64,000 nucleotides of DNA. It comes from an uncultured Flavobacteriales bacterium (GTDB taxonomy: Bacteria; Bacteroidota; Bacteroidia; Flavobacteriales_D; Parvicellaceae). The stretch spans positions 34,990 through 98,989 of the forward strand of contig CAJWDP010000007.1 in assembly GCA_913030835.1 (NCBI GenBank), in the 5' to 3' direction. The translations under genes and the position numbers were made by a program. Below, piece by piece: positions 10,206-21,113 of the stretch. How positions within the stretch are numbered: the first letter of the stretch is position 1; each line of letters starts with the position of its first letter. The notes under the pieces are model-generated. The model was not told the origin of the DNA and did not search any database. It was given only the letters and a program-made list of their open reading frames with translations.

Positions 10206-10210
10206 TCCTA

Positions 10211-12202
<1,992 letters not shown>

Positions 12203-12211
12203 CTAACCTTA

Positions 12212-12219
12212 CAAAGGTA
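12212..12219 (-). promoter_or_regulatory. Putative gyrB -7 element (TACCTTTG)
   Basis: A perfect TAnnTTTG match on the minus strand, 30 bases before the gyrB ATG. This would give a leader of about 20-25 bases. The rest of the 224-base gap up to 12405 is AT-rich and holds nothing else I can support. Confidence 0.5.
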
Positions 12220-12405
12220 ACATTACTAAAGGGTTAATACTAGCGGGAAGCCTTGTATTTACTAGCTTTTTTCAACATGAAATAAGGTTATCAACACTAA
12301 AACTGAGAAAAGATATATTTAATGCAATAAATTACTCATATTCAACACTATAACACAAAATGAAATGACAAATGCAAAGCAGGAAAACTACTTCAATGCC
12401 AACAC

Positions 12406-14169
12406 TCAAAACCTAACAGTGCCGCCAAAAAGAATATTGATGCTTTGATTTGGATACCGCAACCACATTTGATATTTTTTTGTGGTCAAATTATTGACAT
12501 TGACGAAAGCAGAAACCTTCTTGGTCAGCCGATATTCCAGTCCCAAATTCGCATCAAATATGGCATTCATTTCAACCGGATAATACACATCGTTCCCATC
12601 CGGACTAATGATCTCAGTTAGATCCTGCCCACCCGGATCCTTCAGCAGTTTAGCGTGTCGCTGGCCAATAAAGAACAGATCGGCACGAACAATCAGTTTG
12701 TCGGCCATATTGTACACTCCGCCAACAGATATTTCCAACGAAGGCATATGCCAAGCATGTGCTTCAACATCCATATCATACTGATAGAAATCTAATCTAG
12801 AATACAATTTCAACCGTTCACCTGCGCGGTAACCAAGCTGACCACCAACCTTCAACACGTTTGCATTATCATAAACTACATCGAATTTGTTCTGCATAGA
12901 AAATAGGGTGTCGTTGTAAAAAAAGAGCATGTCGGTGTATCTTCCGTGTGACACTCTCATATTAAACGACATGGAAGAGCTGAAGGATCCGCGAATCCCT
13001 CCATAAATTTCGTACCGCTGAACTGTATTCTTTAATTGCACAGCACTTGATACGAATGGATTATCAGCGGTAACGGATTGAAATGAATTACGATCTATAT
13101 TACCAGTTGCTCCTGCATAAGGAATGAACATATCGTTAAACAAGCTGTATTTAACCTCTGCGTGGGGAAAAAGGTGAAAACCACCCGACCTTGAATCAAC
13201 CTGCATTGATGCACCAATGTGGGCTTTAAAATTCTTTCTCAACGCATTGATACTTGGAGTTACCTTTAAAATTGCACTGTTTTGTAATACATTGAATTCG
13301 TTTTCCGACAATTCCGCAACCAGCTGAGTTGAATCTAAAGCAGCATAGCTTTGATGCATATAGTCATTGTAGTCTAAGGAAAAATCAAGCCTGGCCAATT
13401 CCTTTCCAAAGTACTTCTGAACTCGACCACCCAGCACCAAACGATTTTCACGATTTTGATAGTTACCCATCAAAAAGTTGTAGGTCAGATCTACCGTGTG
13501 ATTTAACTTCGCAGAATCTTTATAATGACTTTCCAGCTGAGCACTGAAGTTGATGTTGTTGTAGGTTGTTCTTATGTCGTCTTTTGCATCCTTAAAATTG
13601 GCAAATGTAGAATCCGTCAAATCGAAACCGTAATAGTATGCCACATCCCTATTGTATTTCAAATCGAAACTTAGCGTATGATAGTCCAGAAAATGATTGT
13701 AGCTGGCACCAAATGCATTTTCACTGAATCCGGAAAAACCTACATCATCAGGTCCTTGTGCGGAAGAAAAATGCTTTAGGTTTAACCCCCAACTGTTCTT
13801 TCTGGACCTTGTTCCTCCATAGTAAAAGTCGACCAATGGGGTAACATAATTCCCAAATCCTGCCTTCAAATAACCCGGATATAATTTTTCCAAAGGTTCT
13901 CTTACCTTAAGCCTAGCAGGCTTGATCGGTTCAGGAATAAACGAGACGTTAACCTTCTTAGGTAACACAGCATACGAAACCAGTGGTTTGGTATGATCTT
14001 CTTCCTTAACTTCCGGCAGTTCTGAAATTTTCGACGGAGGTGAAATGGACCTCTTTCCCTGACCATGAACATTCAACGAAAAATCTCCACTATTCGGATC
14101 GTTTGTCTGGCTGCGGATAAAGCTTACCGAACCGATCAGTAAAAGAAGCAAGCATATTCGTCTACTCAT
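12406..14169 (-). CDS. Outer-membrane beta-barrel protein, TonB-dependent-receptor-like without a plug
   Basis: A 587-residue envelope protein. I place the start at the ATG at 14169 (two more in-frame ATGs sit directly before it). It has a strong GGAGGA ribosome site, and translation from there gives a clean signal peptide (SRRICLLLLLIGSVSFIRSQ). The longer open frame would add 27 basic residues from inside the upstream gene. After a roughly 90-residue linker with VPEPIKP-like proline-rich stretches, the rest is amphipathic beta strands in the style of TonB-receptor barrels (YLKAGFGNY, FSLDYNDYM, YEIYGGIRGS) and ends with Phe (FGGTVRF). I see no carboxypeptidase-like or plug domain. The start overlaps the stop of the TPR gene by eight bases, so the two are coupled and probably form one complex. 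The substrate is unknown. Confidence 0.7.
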   Translation of the reverse strand: MSRRICLLLLLIGSVSFIRSQTNDPNSGDFSLNVHGQGKRSISPPSKISELPEVKEEDHTKPLVSYAVLPKKVNVSFIPEPIKPARLKVREPLEKLYPGYLKAGFGNYVTPLVDFYYGGTRSRKNSWGLNLKHFSSAQGPDDVGFSGFSENAFGASYNHFLDYHTLSFDLKYNRDVAYYYGFDLTDSTFANFKDAKDDIRTTYNNINFSAQLESHYKDSAKLNHTVDLTYNFLMGNYQNRENRLVLGGRVQKYFGKELARLDFSLDYNDYMHQSYAALDSTQLVAELSENEFNVLQNSAILKVTPSINALRKNFKAHIGASMQVDSRSGGFHLFPHAEVKYSLFNDMFIPYAGATGNIDRNSFQSVTADNPFVSSAVQLKNTVQRYEIYGGIRGSFSSSMSFNMRVSHGRYTDMLFFYNDTLFSMQNKFDVVYDNANVLKVGGQLGYRAGERLKLYSRLDFYQYDMDVEAHAWHMPSLEISVGGVYNMADKLIVRADLFFIGQRHAKLLKDPGGQDLTEIISPDGNDVYYPVEMNAIFDANLGLEYRLTKKVSAFVNVNNLTTKKYQMWLRYPNQSINILFGGTVRF

Positions 14170-17100
14170 CATCATTTTCCTCCTCCCTTTCTTGATCTTG
14201 ATCTTGGTCATCATCGATCTGATTGTTGTCGTTTTCCTCGGGTATGTCATTCATCTCCGAATCGCCCTCTTCATCCAAGTCAATTTCATCAGAATCATTT
14301 TGGGATTCTATTTTTTCCTCCTGACTTTCCAACTCATCCAATTCCAGCAATTTTTCCTGAGCAAGCGAAATAATATCATCTTCACCCTTGTACCCATTGA
14401 TCACACTTTCCAAATTGTAACGTGCGTTGAAATAATCTGACCTTACCATGTAAACTTCTGCCAACAGTATAATGCCCTTGGCCAACCAATAATCATATCC
14501 CGGTTTTTGCTCTACAAGCTCATGAATTTCATTTTCACAATCCTCATATTTTTCCTGAATAAAATAGATTTCGGCTATACCAAATTTTGCTTCGGCACCT
14601 TTGATGCTTTTCGTAATTTCTGTTGTTCTTCGCAACGCTATTAGTGCGGAAGAGTATTCCATCAATTCTTTTAGAGCTATTCCTTCAATGAATTGAGCTT
14701 CAACCTCGAGTTCTTCATCATCGGTAATTTTGTTCAGCACTTTTCGCGCATATTCTTTGGCATATTGGTAATTCGTCATTTTGAAAAAACAGCGCATCTG
14801 ACCGATCATTGCCTTATTTACATTCTCAGACTCCTGAGCCACTTTTTCCAATGTTGTATAGTTGCTCAGCGCTGCCTGGTAATCTTTCAAGTGATAAAAG
14901 TTCAATTCTGATGCCTCAGATAATGCCTGTTCAGTATACTCATTGTTTGTTGCTTCGATTACTTTGTTGTAAGCTGAAATAGAAGCAACATAATTCTCAA
15001 GCTGATAATTGCATTGAGCAATGAAAAAATACGCCGCCATACCGTGTTTCGGCTGTTCAATTTTTGCCAGGTAATTCTCAAACTTTTCGATAACTCTCAA
15101 ACAATTAACCGGGTCATTTTCCAGCTCATTTATCGCTATAGAATAGTACTCATTATCCAACTCTTCAAATGACGCATCAATTCCTTTGCTGTTCAGCCAT
15201 GCTACGTAATCGTCAAGCTGATCGGTTGCTTTGTATGCTTCTTTCATTTGAACCACAGCCGCATTTTTTTCTTCAGAATTCGGATACTGATCAACAACCT
15301 GATTAAACACATCCCTGGCCCTGAGATAGTCTTCATTTCTAAAATGAATGACTCCGATATTAAACAAGGCCCTTCTCGCATTTACATTCTGCGAATAATC
15401 CGATACAATTTTCTCAAAATAAACCAATGCTTCGGCGTTCATATTTTGCACCAAATAAGCCTCTCCTAATTCATATCTCGCAGCTACCGCGTAAGAAGAT
15501 GTTGGATACCGTTCCAATAATGATTTCAGTGACACAATTTTACCTTCCTGATCATCTGTATACCCTTGACTTTTGGCAAGTTGAAAATGCGCATAATCCC
15601 CATTTCTCACGGCCAGCTGGATGGCTTCTTGATAATTGCTGATCGCATCCCGATCTTCTTTTAGTAAAAAATAGTTGTCCGCAATCCTTAAATACGCATC
15701 TGCTTTTCTTTGGGTCTCTGTGGATGATGTTCCCTGAATGAATTGTCTGAAAGCAGTGATGGATGCAGAATAATTCTCATTTTTTAGGTAGGCGTATCCT
15801 ACATTGTAATCCGCCAACGCTCGTTTACCCGTTAAAATTGATCCGGGCTCTAATTTAAATTCATTGTATTTCAAAATGGCTTCCTGAAACTTACCGGATC
15901 CAAAAAGTGCCTCTGCCTCCCAATAAACTGCCTCGGACGACAATATTTTATCCACCTTGTATGTTCTAGAGTTTTCAAAACTCGCAATGGCTGAAGTGTA
16001 TGCATTGTTGTGAAACTGCTCTACACCCAGATTAAAAGCAATCGTTTGGTACGCCTTCTTCATCTTCTCATTTTTATTTTTTATTCTGGAGATCGAAGAC
16101 AGCGCTGCTTCATAATTCTTTGTAGTAGTGTATACATTTAACAAAAATTCATATGCCTTATCTACTTTGGAGCTATTCGGATACTTGTCAATGTATTCGT
16201 GAAATGCACCGATTGCTTCATCATATGGGTTATACGAAAGTTCATACGCCAATTTTGCATAAGACCAAAGAGCGTCCTCCTCAATATCCTTGTCAAATGC
16301 GAATTGAGACGCTTTTTTAAATGCATTTCTTGCATAGTCTTTTTGATCGTATTTAATGTAAGCATCGCCCAATTGATAATACGCCACTTGCGCAAGTGAA
16401 TCATTCTTAGATTTTACCCTCCCCAGATACTTTATTGCATTTTTGTAGTCACCCGTTTGATAATAGGAGTATCCCAATTGATAATAATCTGTCCGTGAAG
16501 ATTTAACAGACAAATTATAATCTTTTAAGTACGTTATAGCACTATCGTATTTTTCCAGTCGGTAATAAGAGTCACCAATAATATGAGCAAATTCCGCCTT
16601 TCTCTTTTTCGAAATAGTCGAGTAAAAATCCGGAGCATATCCCGCGACTTCCTCATACTTTTTTTGCTTGTATAAAATATGCCCAATATAGTACGGTGCA
16701 ATACTCCTGAACTTATCCGTCGTATCAATTGATCGGAAGTTTTCTAACGCCAGCTGATTTTGCTCATTCGTATATGCTATGTGCGCATAATAATAAACTG
16801 AAGGAGTTCTATACTCTGATTCTTTGTCCTTGACTTCAAGAAAATTGTCACGAGCGGTTGAATAATCTTTCGTGTAAAAAGCACTGTAGCCCAATTTGAA
16901 TTGAAACTCGATCTGTTCCTCCTCAGTCAATTCGTACTTATCTACCTTTTTAAAATACTTCAGAGCGTCTCGATACCTTTTCCTTCTGTAGTGATGTTTG
17001 CCCAAATTAAAATAAACCGTTTTCGTTCGGACATTATCGGGATGGTTGTACACAAATTCGTTCAACAAATACTCCGCATTTTGACTATACAATTCCAAAG

Positions 17101-17332
17101 CACAAACTGCTGCGTAGTACTCTGCATCAATGCGTATTTCGTCATGTGGGCTGTCAATTTTCTGAACTATCTCTTCAAACTTAGATTGTGCTGCCTGAAA
17201 CTGGGCCTTTTCGTACAATTCCATTCCATCCTTGAATTCCTTGTATTTTTCGGTATAAATCCTGGTTTGCTGGCTGTAGGTAGTACCAGCAATTAACAAC
17301 AAGAACAATATGACATGAAATGAAGCCTTCAC
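14162..17332 (-). CDS. Large periplasmic TPR protein with an acidic C-terminal tail
   Basis: A 1056-residue exported protein with a signal peptide (FHVILFLLLIAGTTYSQ). Residues from about 25 to 1000 are a solenoid of at least twenty TPR or TPR-like helical pairs, with repeated A..Y..LG..Y and YP.S...A motifs such as YYQLGYSYYQTGDYKNAIKY and the YbgF-type VVDQYPNSEEKNAA. The last 55 residues are almost entirely Asp, Glu, Asn and Gln (for example IDDDQDQDQEREEENDDE). TPR solenoids hold protein complexes together, and here the partner is probably the barrel encoded immediately downstream, whose start lies within this gene's stop region. The gene is divergent from the FtsE-like ATPase. No enzymatic motif is visible and the function is unknown. 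Confidence 0.8.
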   Translation of the reverse strand: MKASFHVILFLLLIAGTTYSQQTRIYTEKYKEFKDGMELYEKAQFQAAQSKFEEIVQKIDSPHDEIRIDAEYYAAVCALELYSQNAEYLLNEFVYNHPDNVRTKTVYFNLGKHHYRRKRYRDALKYFKKVDKYELTEEEQIEFQFKLGYSAFYTKDYSTARDNFLEVKDKESEYRTPSVYYYAHIAYTNEQNQLALENFRSIDTTDKFRSIAPYYIGHILYKQKKYEEVAGYAPDFYSTISKKRKAEFAHIIGDSYYRLEKYDSAITYLKDYNLSVKSSRTDYYQLGYSYYQTGDYKNAIKYLGRVKSKNDSLAQVAYYQLGDAYIKYDQKDYARNAFKKASQFAFDKDIEEDALWSYAKLAYELSYNPYDEAIGAFHEYIDKYPNSSKVDKAYEFLLNVYTTTKNYEAALSSISRIKNKNEKMKKAYQTIAFNLGVEQFHNNAYTSAIASFENSRTYKVDKILSSEAVYWEAEALFGSGKFQEAILKYNEFKLEPGSILTGKRALADYNVGYAYLKNENYSASITAFRQFIQGTSSTETQRKADAYLRIADNYFLLKEDRDAISNYQEAIQLAVRNGDYAHFQLAKSQGYTDDQEGKIVSLKSLLERYPTSSYAVAARYELGEAYLVQNMNAEALVYFEKIVSDYSQNVNARRALFNIGVIHFRNEDYLRARDVFNQVVDQYPNSEEKNAAVVQMKEAYKATDQLDDYVAWLNSKGIDASFEELDNEYYSIAINELENDPVNCLRVIEKFENYLAKIEQPKHGMAAYFFIAQCNYQLENYVASISAYNKVIEATNNEYTEQALSEASELNFYHLKDYQAALSNYTTLEKVAQESENVNKAMIGQMRCFFKMTNYQYAKEYARKVLNKITDDEELEVEAQFIEGIALKELMEYSSALIALRRTTEITKSIKGAEAKFGIAEIYFIQEKYEDCENEIHELVEQKPGYDYWLAKGIILLAEVYMVRSDYFNARYNLESVINGYKGEDDIISLAQEKLLELDELESQEEKIESQNDSDEIDLDEEGDSEMNDIPEENDNNQIDDDQDQDQEREEENDDE

Positions 17333-17535
17333 TATAATTTATCACATAATCTACTCAGACCTTAAGGTGACCTATGATATGACCCTAAAATTACTAAGGG
17401 TGCTCAATTACAGTGGCTGTTTGATGTTTATTTATTAACTCGGTTCTGTTAAGTTTATTTTGTCGATAAGTTTATTTAATTCCAATAGTACTGTGTCAAA
17501 ATTTTATTGAATTTCATTTTCAATACTTTTTGGAA

Positions 17536-18237
17536 ATGAGTGGAGATACAATCATACAGCTGATCAATTCAGTAATCAAGCAGGATGACATTACTATTTT
17601 GGACCAGGTCAACATAGAAATTAACAGAGGAGAATTTGTTTATCTGATCGGTCGCACGGGCAGTGGAAAATCATCGTTGTTAAAAACACTGTATGGTGAA
17701 CTAAAACTAAAAACCGGCGAAGGCAAAATAGTCAACTACAACCTAAAGGGAATAAAATCAAAAAAGATATCCGAGTTAAGAAGAACAATCGGTATTGTTT
17801 TTCAAGACTTCCAATTGCTCATGGACCGATCAGTAAAGGAAAATTTGATCTTCGTTATGAAATCAACTGGATGGAAAAACAAAGGGAAAATGAATGAAAA
17901 AGTGGATGAGCTATTGAATCGCGTAGGCATTGAAGGAAAACATCACAAGTTCCCAGGGCAGCTGTCCGGAGGAGAACAACAACGGGTCGCCATCGCACGT
18001 GCTTTGATCAATGATCCTGAATTAATTTTAGCGGATGAACCAACCGGCAATTTAGACCCTATTACAAGTGATGAAATAATGAAGTTGCTGTTTGAAATAA
18101 GTAGCACCGGCAAGGCGATACTTATGGCCACGCATGATTATCACATCATCAACAAATTTCCATCCAGAACCCTCAAGACTGAAGATGGAGCAATTTCAGA
18201 AATCAATCTTGCTCAGGCAGAGGAATTCCGGTTTTGA
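17536..18237 (+). CDS. ftsE: ABC transporter ATPase, FtsE-like
   Basis: A 233-residue ATP-binding cassette. I use the ATG at 17536; a TTG two codons upstream is also in frame. Walker A is GRTGSGKSS, followed by a Q-loop (VFQDFQLL), signature [15 protein letters not shown], Walker [13 protein letters not shown] and H-loop MATHDYH. The short single-domain form and the NLDP motif fit the FtsE/LolD group, and FtsE is the closest fit for Bacteroidota proteins of this kind. FtsE with FtsX controls septal peptidoglycan hydrolysis. No ftsX lies next to it here, so FtsE rather than LolD or another ATPase is an inference. The 3' end overlaps the convergent glycosyltransferase gene by 25 bases. Confidence 0.8.
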   Translation: MSGDTIIQLINSVIKQDDITILDQVNIEINRGEFVYLIGRTGSGKSSLLKTLYGELKLKTGEGKIVNYNLKGIKSKKISELRRTIGIVFQDFQLLMDRSVKENLIFVMKSTGWKNKGKMNEKVDELLNRVGIEGKHHKFPGQLSGGEQQRVAIARALINDPELILADEPTGNLDPITSDEIMKLLFEISSTGKAILMATHDYHIINKFPSRTLKTEDGAISEINLAQAEEFRF

Positions 18238-19127
18238 TGTTTTTCCATTTCTTTTATTAGGGTCATCAGCTTAAAAAAATTAAACTGCTTTATTGACCCA
18301 TTTCCTTTCCTTAATCTCTTTAATAGACCTTTCTTTATGATAGAGTGAAATATTTTTAGTCTTTTGATCCGACCTTTTTTCTTAGCTTGATGATAATAGC
18401 TAAGTAGCCTGACCTCATCGAAAAACTTTTCATCGCTTCCCATACCGCTTACAATCTGAACCAGATTATAGATCCCGTCCTTCGTTTTATCGAGAAATTC
18501 TTCATTGGTTTCTAAATGGCCATTCAATATGGGATTCTCTATATGGACTATGGGTACTCCATTGGTTTTTAGCTCATAGCCAAAAAGTGTGTCCTCGTGT
18601 CCGTAACGGGTAAGATCTTCATCAAACTTAATTCGCTGCAACGTGTCTTTTCGAATCAAAAAATTGTTCGTCATAAATGAACGATAAGGAAATTGATTCC
18701 GGATATCAGCCGTTTTACTTTCAGATTCAATCCCGTATCGCCACCTCAGGTTGTATTTAGATGAAGGGGATTCATTCGGATACACCCTACCTCCGCACAC
18801 GACCTCAACATTATTCTCCCTCGCTGCCTGCAAATAGCTGGATATGAAATCAGCTTTCATGACCAGAGAATCACAGTCAAGAAATAGCATGTATTCGAAT
18901 TGCACATGCTCCAAAAATAAATTTCTGATTTTAGCTCGCCCTACATTCTGCTCCAAACAAACAAAATTCACCCGATCCGATAAAGCACTATTTTCTTTTA
19001 CAAAAGACGGGCTGGAAGCATCGTCAATGACAATTATTTCACAATCCAGACTGGACGATTGTGCCAGCAGCTCTTCAACCAAATCGGTAACGTTGTAATT
19101 GTATGTCGGGATACAGATTGAAATCAT
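18213..19127 (-). CDS. Family 2 glycosyltransferase
   Basis: A 304-residue GT-A fold enzyme. It starts directly with the nucleotide-sugar binding strand (SICIPTYNYNV), has EIIVIDDASS, the NVGRAKIRN helix, and the metal-binding acidic motif in FLDCDSL near residue 95. A later RYGHEDTLFGYEL motif corresponds to the catalytic base region of the family. It transfers a sugar from an activated donor to a surface glycan or lipid acceptor; donor and acceptor cannot be read from the sequence. The start overlaps the stop of the methyltransferase gene by four bases (ATGA), so it is the last gene of a three-gene glycan cluster read leftward from 21007. Confidence 0.85.
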   Translation of the reverse strand: MISICIPTYNYNVTDLVEELLAQSSSLDCEIIVIDDASSPSFVKENSALSDRVNFVCLEQNVGRAKIRNLFLEHVQFEYMLFLDCDSLVMKADFISSYLQAARENNVEVVCGGRVYPNESPSSKYNLRWRYGIESESKTADIRNQFPYRSFMTNNFLIRKDTLQRIKFDEDLTRYGHEDTLFGYELKTNGVPIVHIENPILNGHLETNEEFLDKTKDGIYNLVQIVSGMGSDEKFFDEVRLLSYYHQAKKKGRIKRLKIFHSIIKKGLLKRLRKGNGSIKQFNFFKLMTLIKEMEKHQNRNSSA

Positions 19128-19864
19128 TTCTTGTAGGCAAACAATATAGTTTCATTATTGGAAAACCCCATCCTGTTTCCCTCATTTGCTTCAAAAATTC
19201 GTTCGACCACATTGAATCCAGCCGCAATTAGCTTCTTCATTAGGTCCTGAACTGAATAAATCCTTACATGATCTTCCTGACCGAAATGAATTCGTCGTTC
19301 TTCGGGTAGAATGATAGAAGCATCCTCGTAGGTATTCCCTTCTTTAAATGGGGTTTGGATCAGGCATAGTCCACCTTTCTTTGTTATTCTGTGCAACTCG
19401 CGCATGGCCTGTTCATCGTCTAAAACATGCTCCAATACATGGAAACAAATGATCAGATCAAAACTCTCATCGCTTTTATCAATGGAGGTAATGTCTATTT
19501 TTTCCGAAGCCGGAAATTCACCTGAATAATCAGCAGAAATATAGGATAAAGGCCCTGCTTTTTTGATTCTTTCTGATAACGATTTAGGTGGAGAAAAATG
19601 GAGGATCGCCTTATTCTGAATTCCAACCTCGGATTGCATAACGGAACACAATCTTCGAGATCTTGGCAAACTGCCGCATTTCGGACATAGCTTGTTTCCA
19701 TTCTCAAGCAAAATGAATCGGGACATTTGAAAATGACAAATTCCGCATTCGTAACTAGATCCAGTATAAAAAGCTGCAACAATTTTTCTAAGCGTCTGGG
19801 TATTTCCTCTGACCCAACCCTTAGGAACAATTTTCTTTACGATTTTCTTTACTTTTTCATACAT
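19124..19864 (-). CDS. SAM-dependent methyltransferase with an N-terminal Cys4 motif
   Basis: A 246-residue class I methyltransferase. Residues 35-75 carry two CxxC pairs (CGICHF and CPKCGS, about 25 residues apart) that look like a small zinc ribbon. The Rossmann core follows: ILHFSPPKSLSERI as motif I region, EKIDITSIDKSD, and DLIICFHVLEHVLDDEQAM, the typical sequence of methyltransferase-11-like enzymes, then HRITKKGGLCLIQTPF. It is flanked by two glycosyltransferases and coupled to the downstream one, so it most likely methylates a sugar or glycolipid. This substrate is inferred from context only. Confidence 0.82.
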   Translation of the reverse strand: MYEKVKKIVKKIVPKGWVRGNTQTLRKIVAAFYTGSSYECGICHFQMSRFILLENGNKLCPKCGSLPRSRRLCSVMQSEVGIQNKAILHFSPPKSLSERIKKAGPLSYISADYSGEFPASEKIDITSIDKSDESFDLIICFHVLEHVLDDEQAMRELHRITKKGGLCLIQTPFKEGNTYEDASIILPEERRIHFGQEDHVRIYSVQDLMKKLIAAGFNVVERIFEANEGNRMGFSNNETILFAYKK

Positions 19865-19894
19865 AGCGAAATGAAATCAAAGCATTACGTTCAC

Positions 19895-21007
19895 TCAAGC
19901 TAGTAATGGAAGGTATATTTTATCCAACACCAATGATTCATTCTCCCAATTGAGTTCTTCAGCAGCTATTTTTAGCTTGCTCTTCATTTTATCTATGGCG
20001 ATATCCTCAACTACATATCTAATTTTCTCTGCAATTTCAGCCGGATCATGAGAAGAAACAATTGCACCCACTCCGTATTTCTCAACGATGTTTTTCACTT
20101 CCACAAGATTAGAAGCAACAACAGGAGTACCCGCATGAATGTAATCGAATATCTTGTTCGGCAAGCTGTATCGATAATTTATGTTCGTGTCCTTATCCAA
20201 AGAAACCCCAACGTCGGCATGAGCCGTGTAGCGCATCATCTCAGCATACGGCTTTTTTCCAACAAAAGTAATGTCCTGCCTTTCTTTAGCAAGCTCTTTC
20301 AATATTGGAAGAACGTCACCGGAACCAACCACTATCAAATGATAACCAACCAGATGGTCCATGGCCTGCAAAAGCTCTTCAGCGCCCCGATCCACATTTA
20401 TACCTGCACCTTGAAGTATTACAATTTTTTTGTCGTTCGGCAAGTTCAAATCATCGCGACTTACCTCTTCCTCGCAAAAATTCAATGGTGATATATTTCG
20501 TACCACAAAAAGCTCTTTTCCATATTTCTTTTTATATAGATCAGCAATGCTTTGGTTGACCGTATAAATGTGTTCGAGCTTGGGAAATATCCTTGCTTCA
20601 ATTCGCTCCCAGATCTTCTGAACTTTCGGTCTGGAAACCAACTCGGGTACCTCAGTGAAAAATTCATGTGTGTCATAGACCAGTGTAGTAGTTGATTTAA
20701 ATCGGAGTGCAGTCTTATTGGCCAGAAGCGTATCTAAATCGTTCGATAAAAACAAGTTGGCCTTTTTAAACAGCAGATAAAAAAACAGCCTTATATTGAA
20801 TTCTGCATAAAACAGTGCCCCTTTATTGAAAAGGAGCCTGAATCTTTTACATCTGTATGACCTTTGAATGGGTAAACTATCCGTCTTGCGTCTTCCCACC
20901 AAAGTAACACTGCATGACTTGTTTTGAAGATAAGTGCAAACTTTGTGCACTCGCTGATCAGTTACGAGATCATTGGTCACAGAAACTATAACTGTTGTCT
21001 TACTCAT
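19895..21007 (-). CDS. Family 4 (GT-B) glycosyltransferase
   Basis: A 370-residue GT-B fold enzyme. The N-terminal domain carries VTDQRVHKVC and LVYDTHEFFTEVPE, both typical of Bacteroidota GT4-like proteins. The C-terminal domain has the donor-binding stretch: ILQGAGINVDRGAEEL, LIVVGSGDVL, DITFVGKKPY, and the acidic-motif region SLPNKIFDYIHAGTPVVAS with the conserved Asn-Lys-x-Phe-(D/E)-Tyr. It is the first gene of a three-gene minus-strand cluster (30-base gap to the methyltransferase). The product is probably part of a lipid-linked or capsular glycan; the exact sugar is unknown. Confidence 0.85.
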   Translation of the reverse strand: MSKTTVIVSVTNDLVTDQRVHKVCTYLQNKSCSVTLVGRRKTDSLPIQRSYRCKRFRLLFNKGALFYAEFNIRLFFYLLFKKANLFLSNDLDTLLANKTALRFKSTTTLVYDTHEFFTEVPELVSRPKVQKIWERIEARIFPKLEHIYTVNQSIADLYKKKYGKELFVVRNISPLNFCEEEVSRDDLNLPNDKKIVILQGAGINVDRGAEELLQAMDHLVGYHLIVVGSGDVLPILKELAKERQDITFVGKKPYAEMMRYTAHADVGVSLDKDTNINYRYSLPNKIFDYIHAGTPVVASNLVEVKNIVEKYGVGAIVSSHDPAEIAEKIRYVVEDIAIDKMKSKLKIAAEELNWENESLVLDKIYLPLLA

Positions 21008-21101
21008 TTGTCCTGAACGAAGATAAGAAACGGTTGAGTTATTCAGTTATTGCTGTTGATGGAATAAGTCTATCAATCATTCGAGTTTTCATAAGCAATC
21101 T

Positions 21102-21109
21102 TAGTTTTG
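21102..21109 (+). promoter_or_regulatory. Putative -7 element (TAGTTTTG) just before murB
   Basis: A perfect TAnnTTTG match ending four bases before the first possible murB ATG (21114). If it is used, the mRNA would start at or very near the ATG, which would make murB leaderless or favour the second ATG at 21120. Confidence 0.4.
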
Positions 21110-21113
21110 TACT

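Noticed and set aside
12288..12296. TTATCAACA next to gyrB as a DnaA box and possible origin
   Set aside because: It is a single site with one mismatch, without a cluster of boxes or an AT-rich unwinding repeat.
14170..14250. Longer start for the outer-membrane barrel gene
   Set aside because: It would overlap the TPR gene by 89 bases and put a basic stretch before the signal peptide; the ATG at 14169 has a strong ribosome site.
17359..17368. ACCTTAAGGT palindrome upstream of the TPR gene
   Set aside because: It is short, and a ten-base palindrome is expected by chance in a window of this size; no second copy or promoter link was found.
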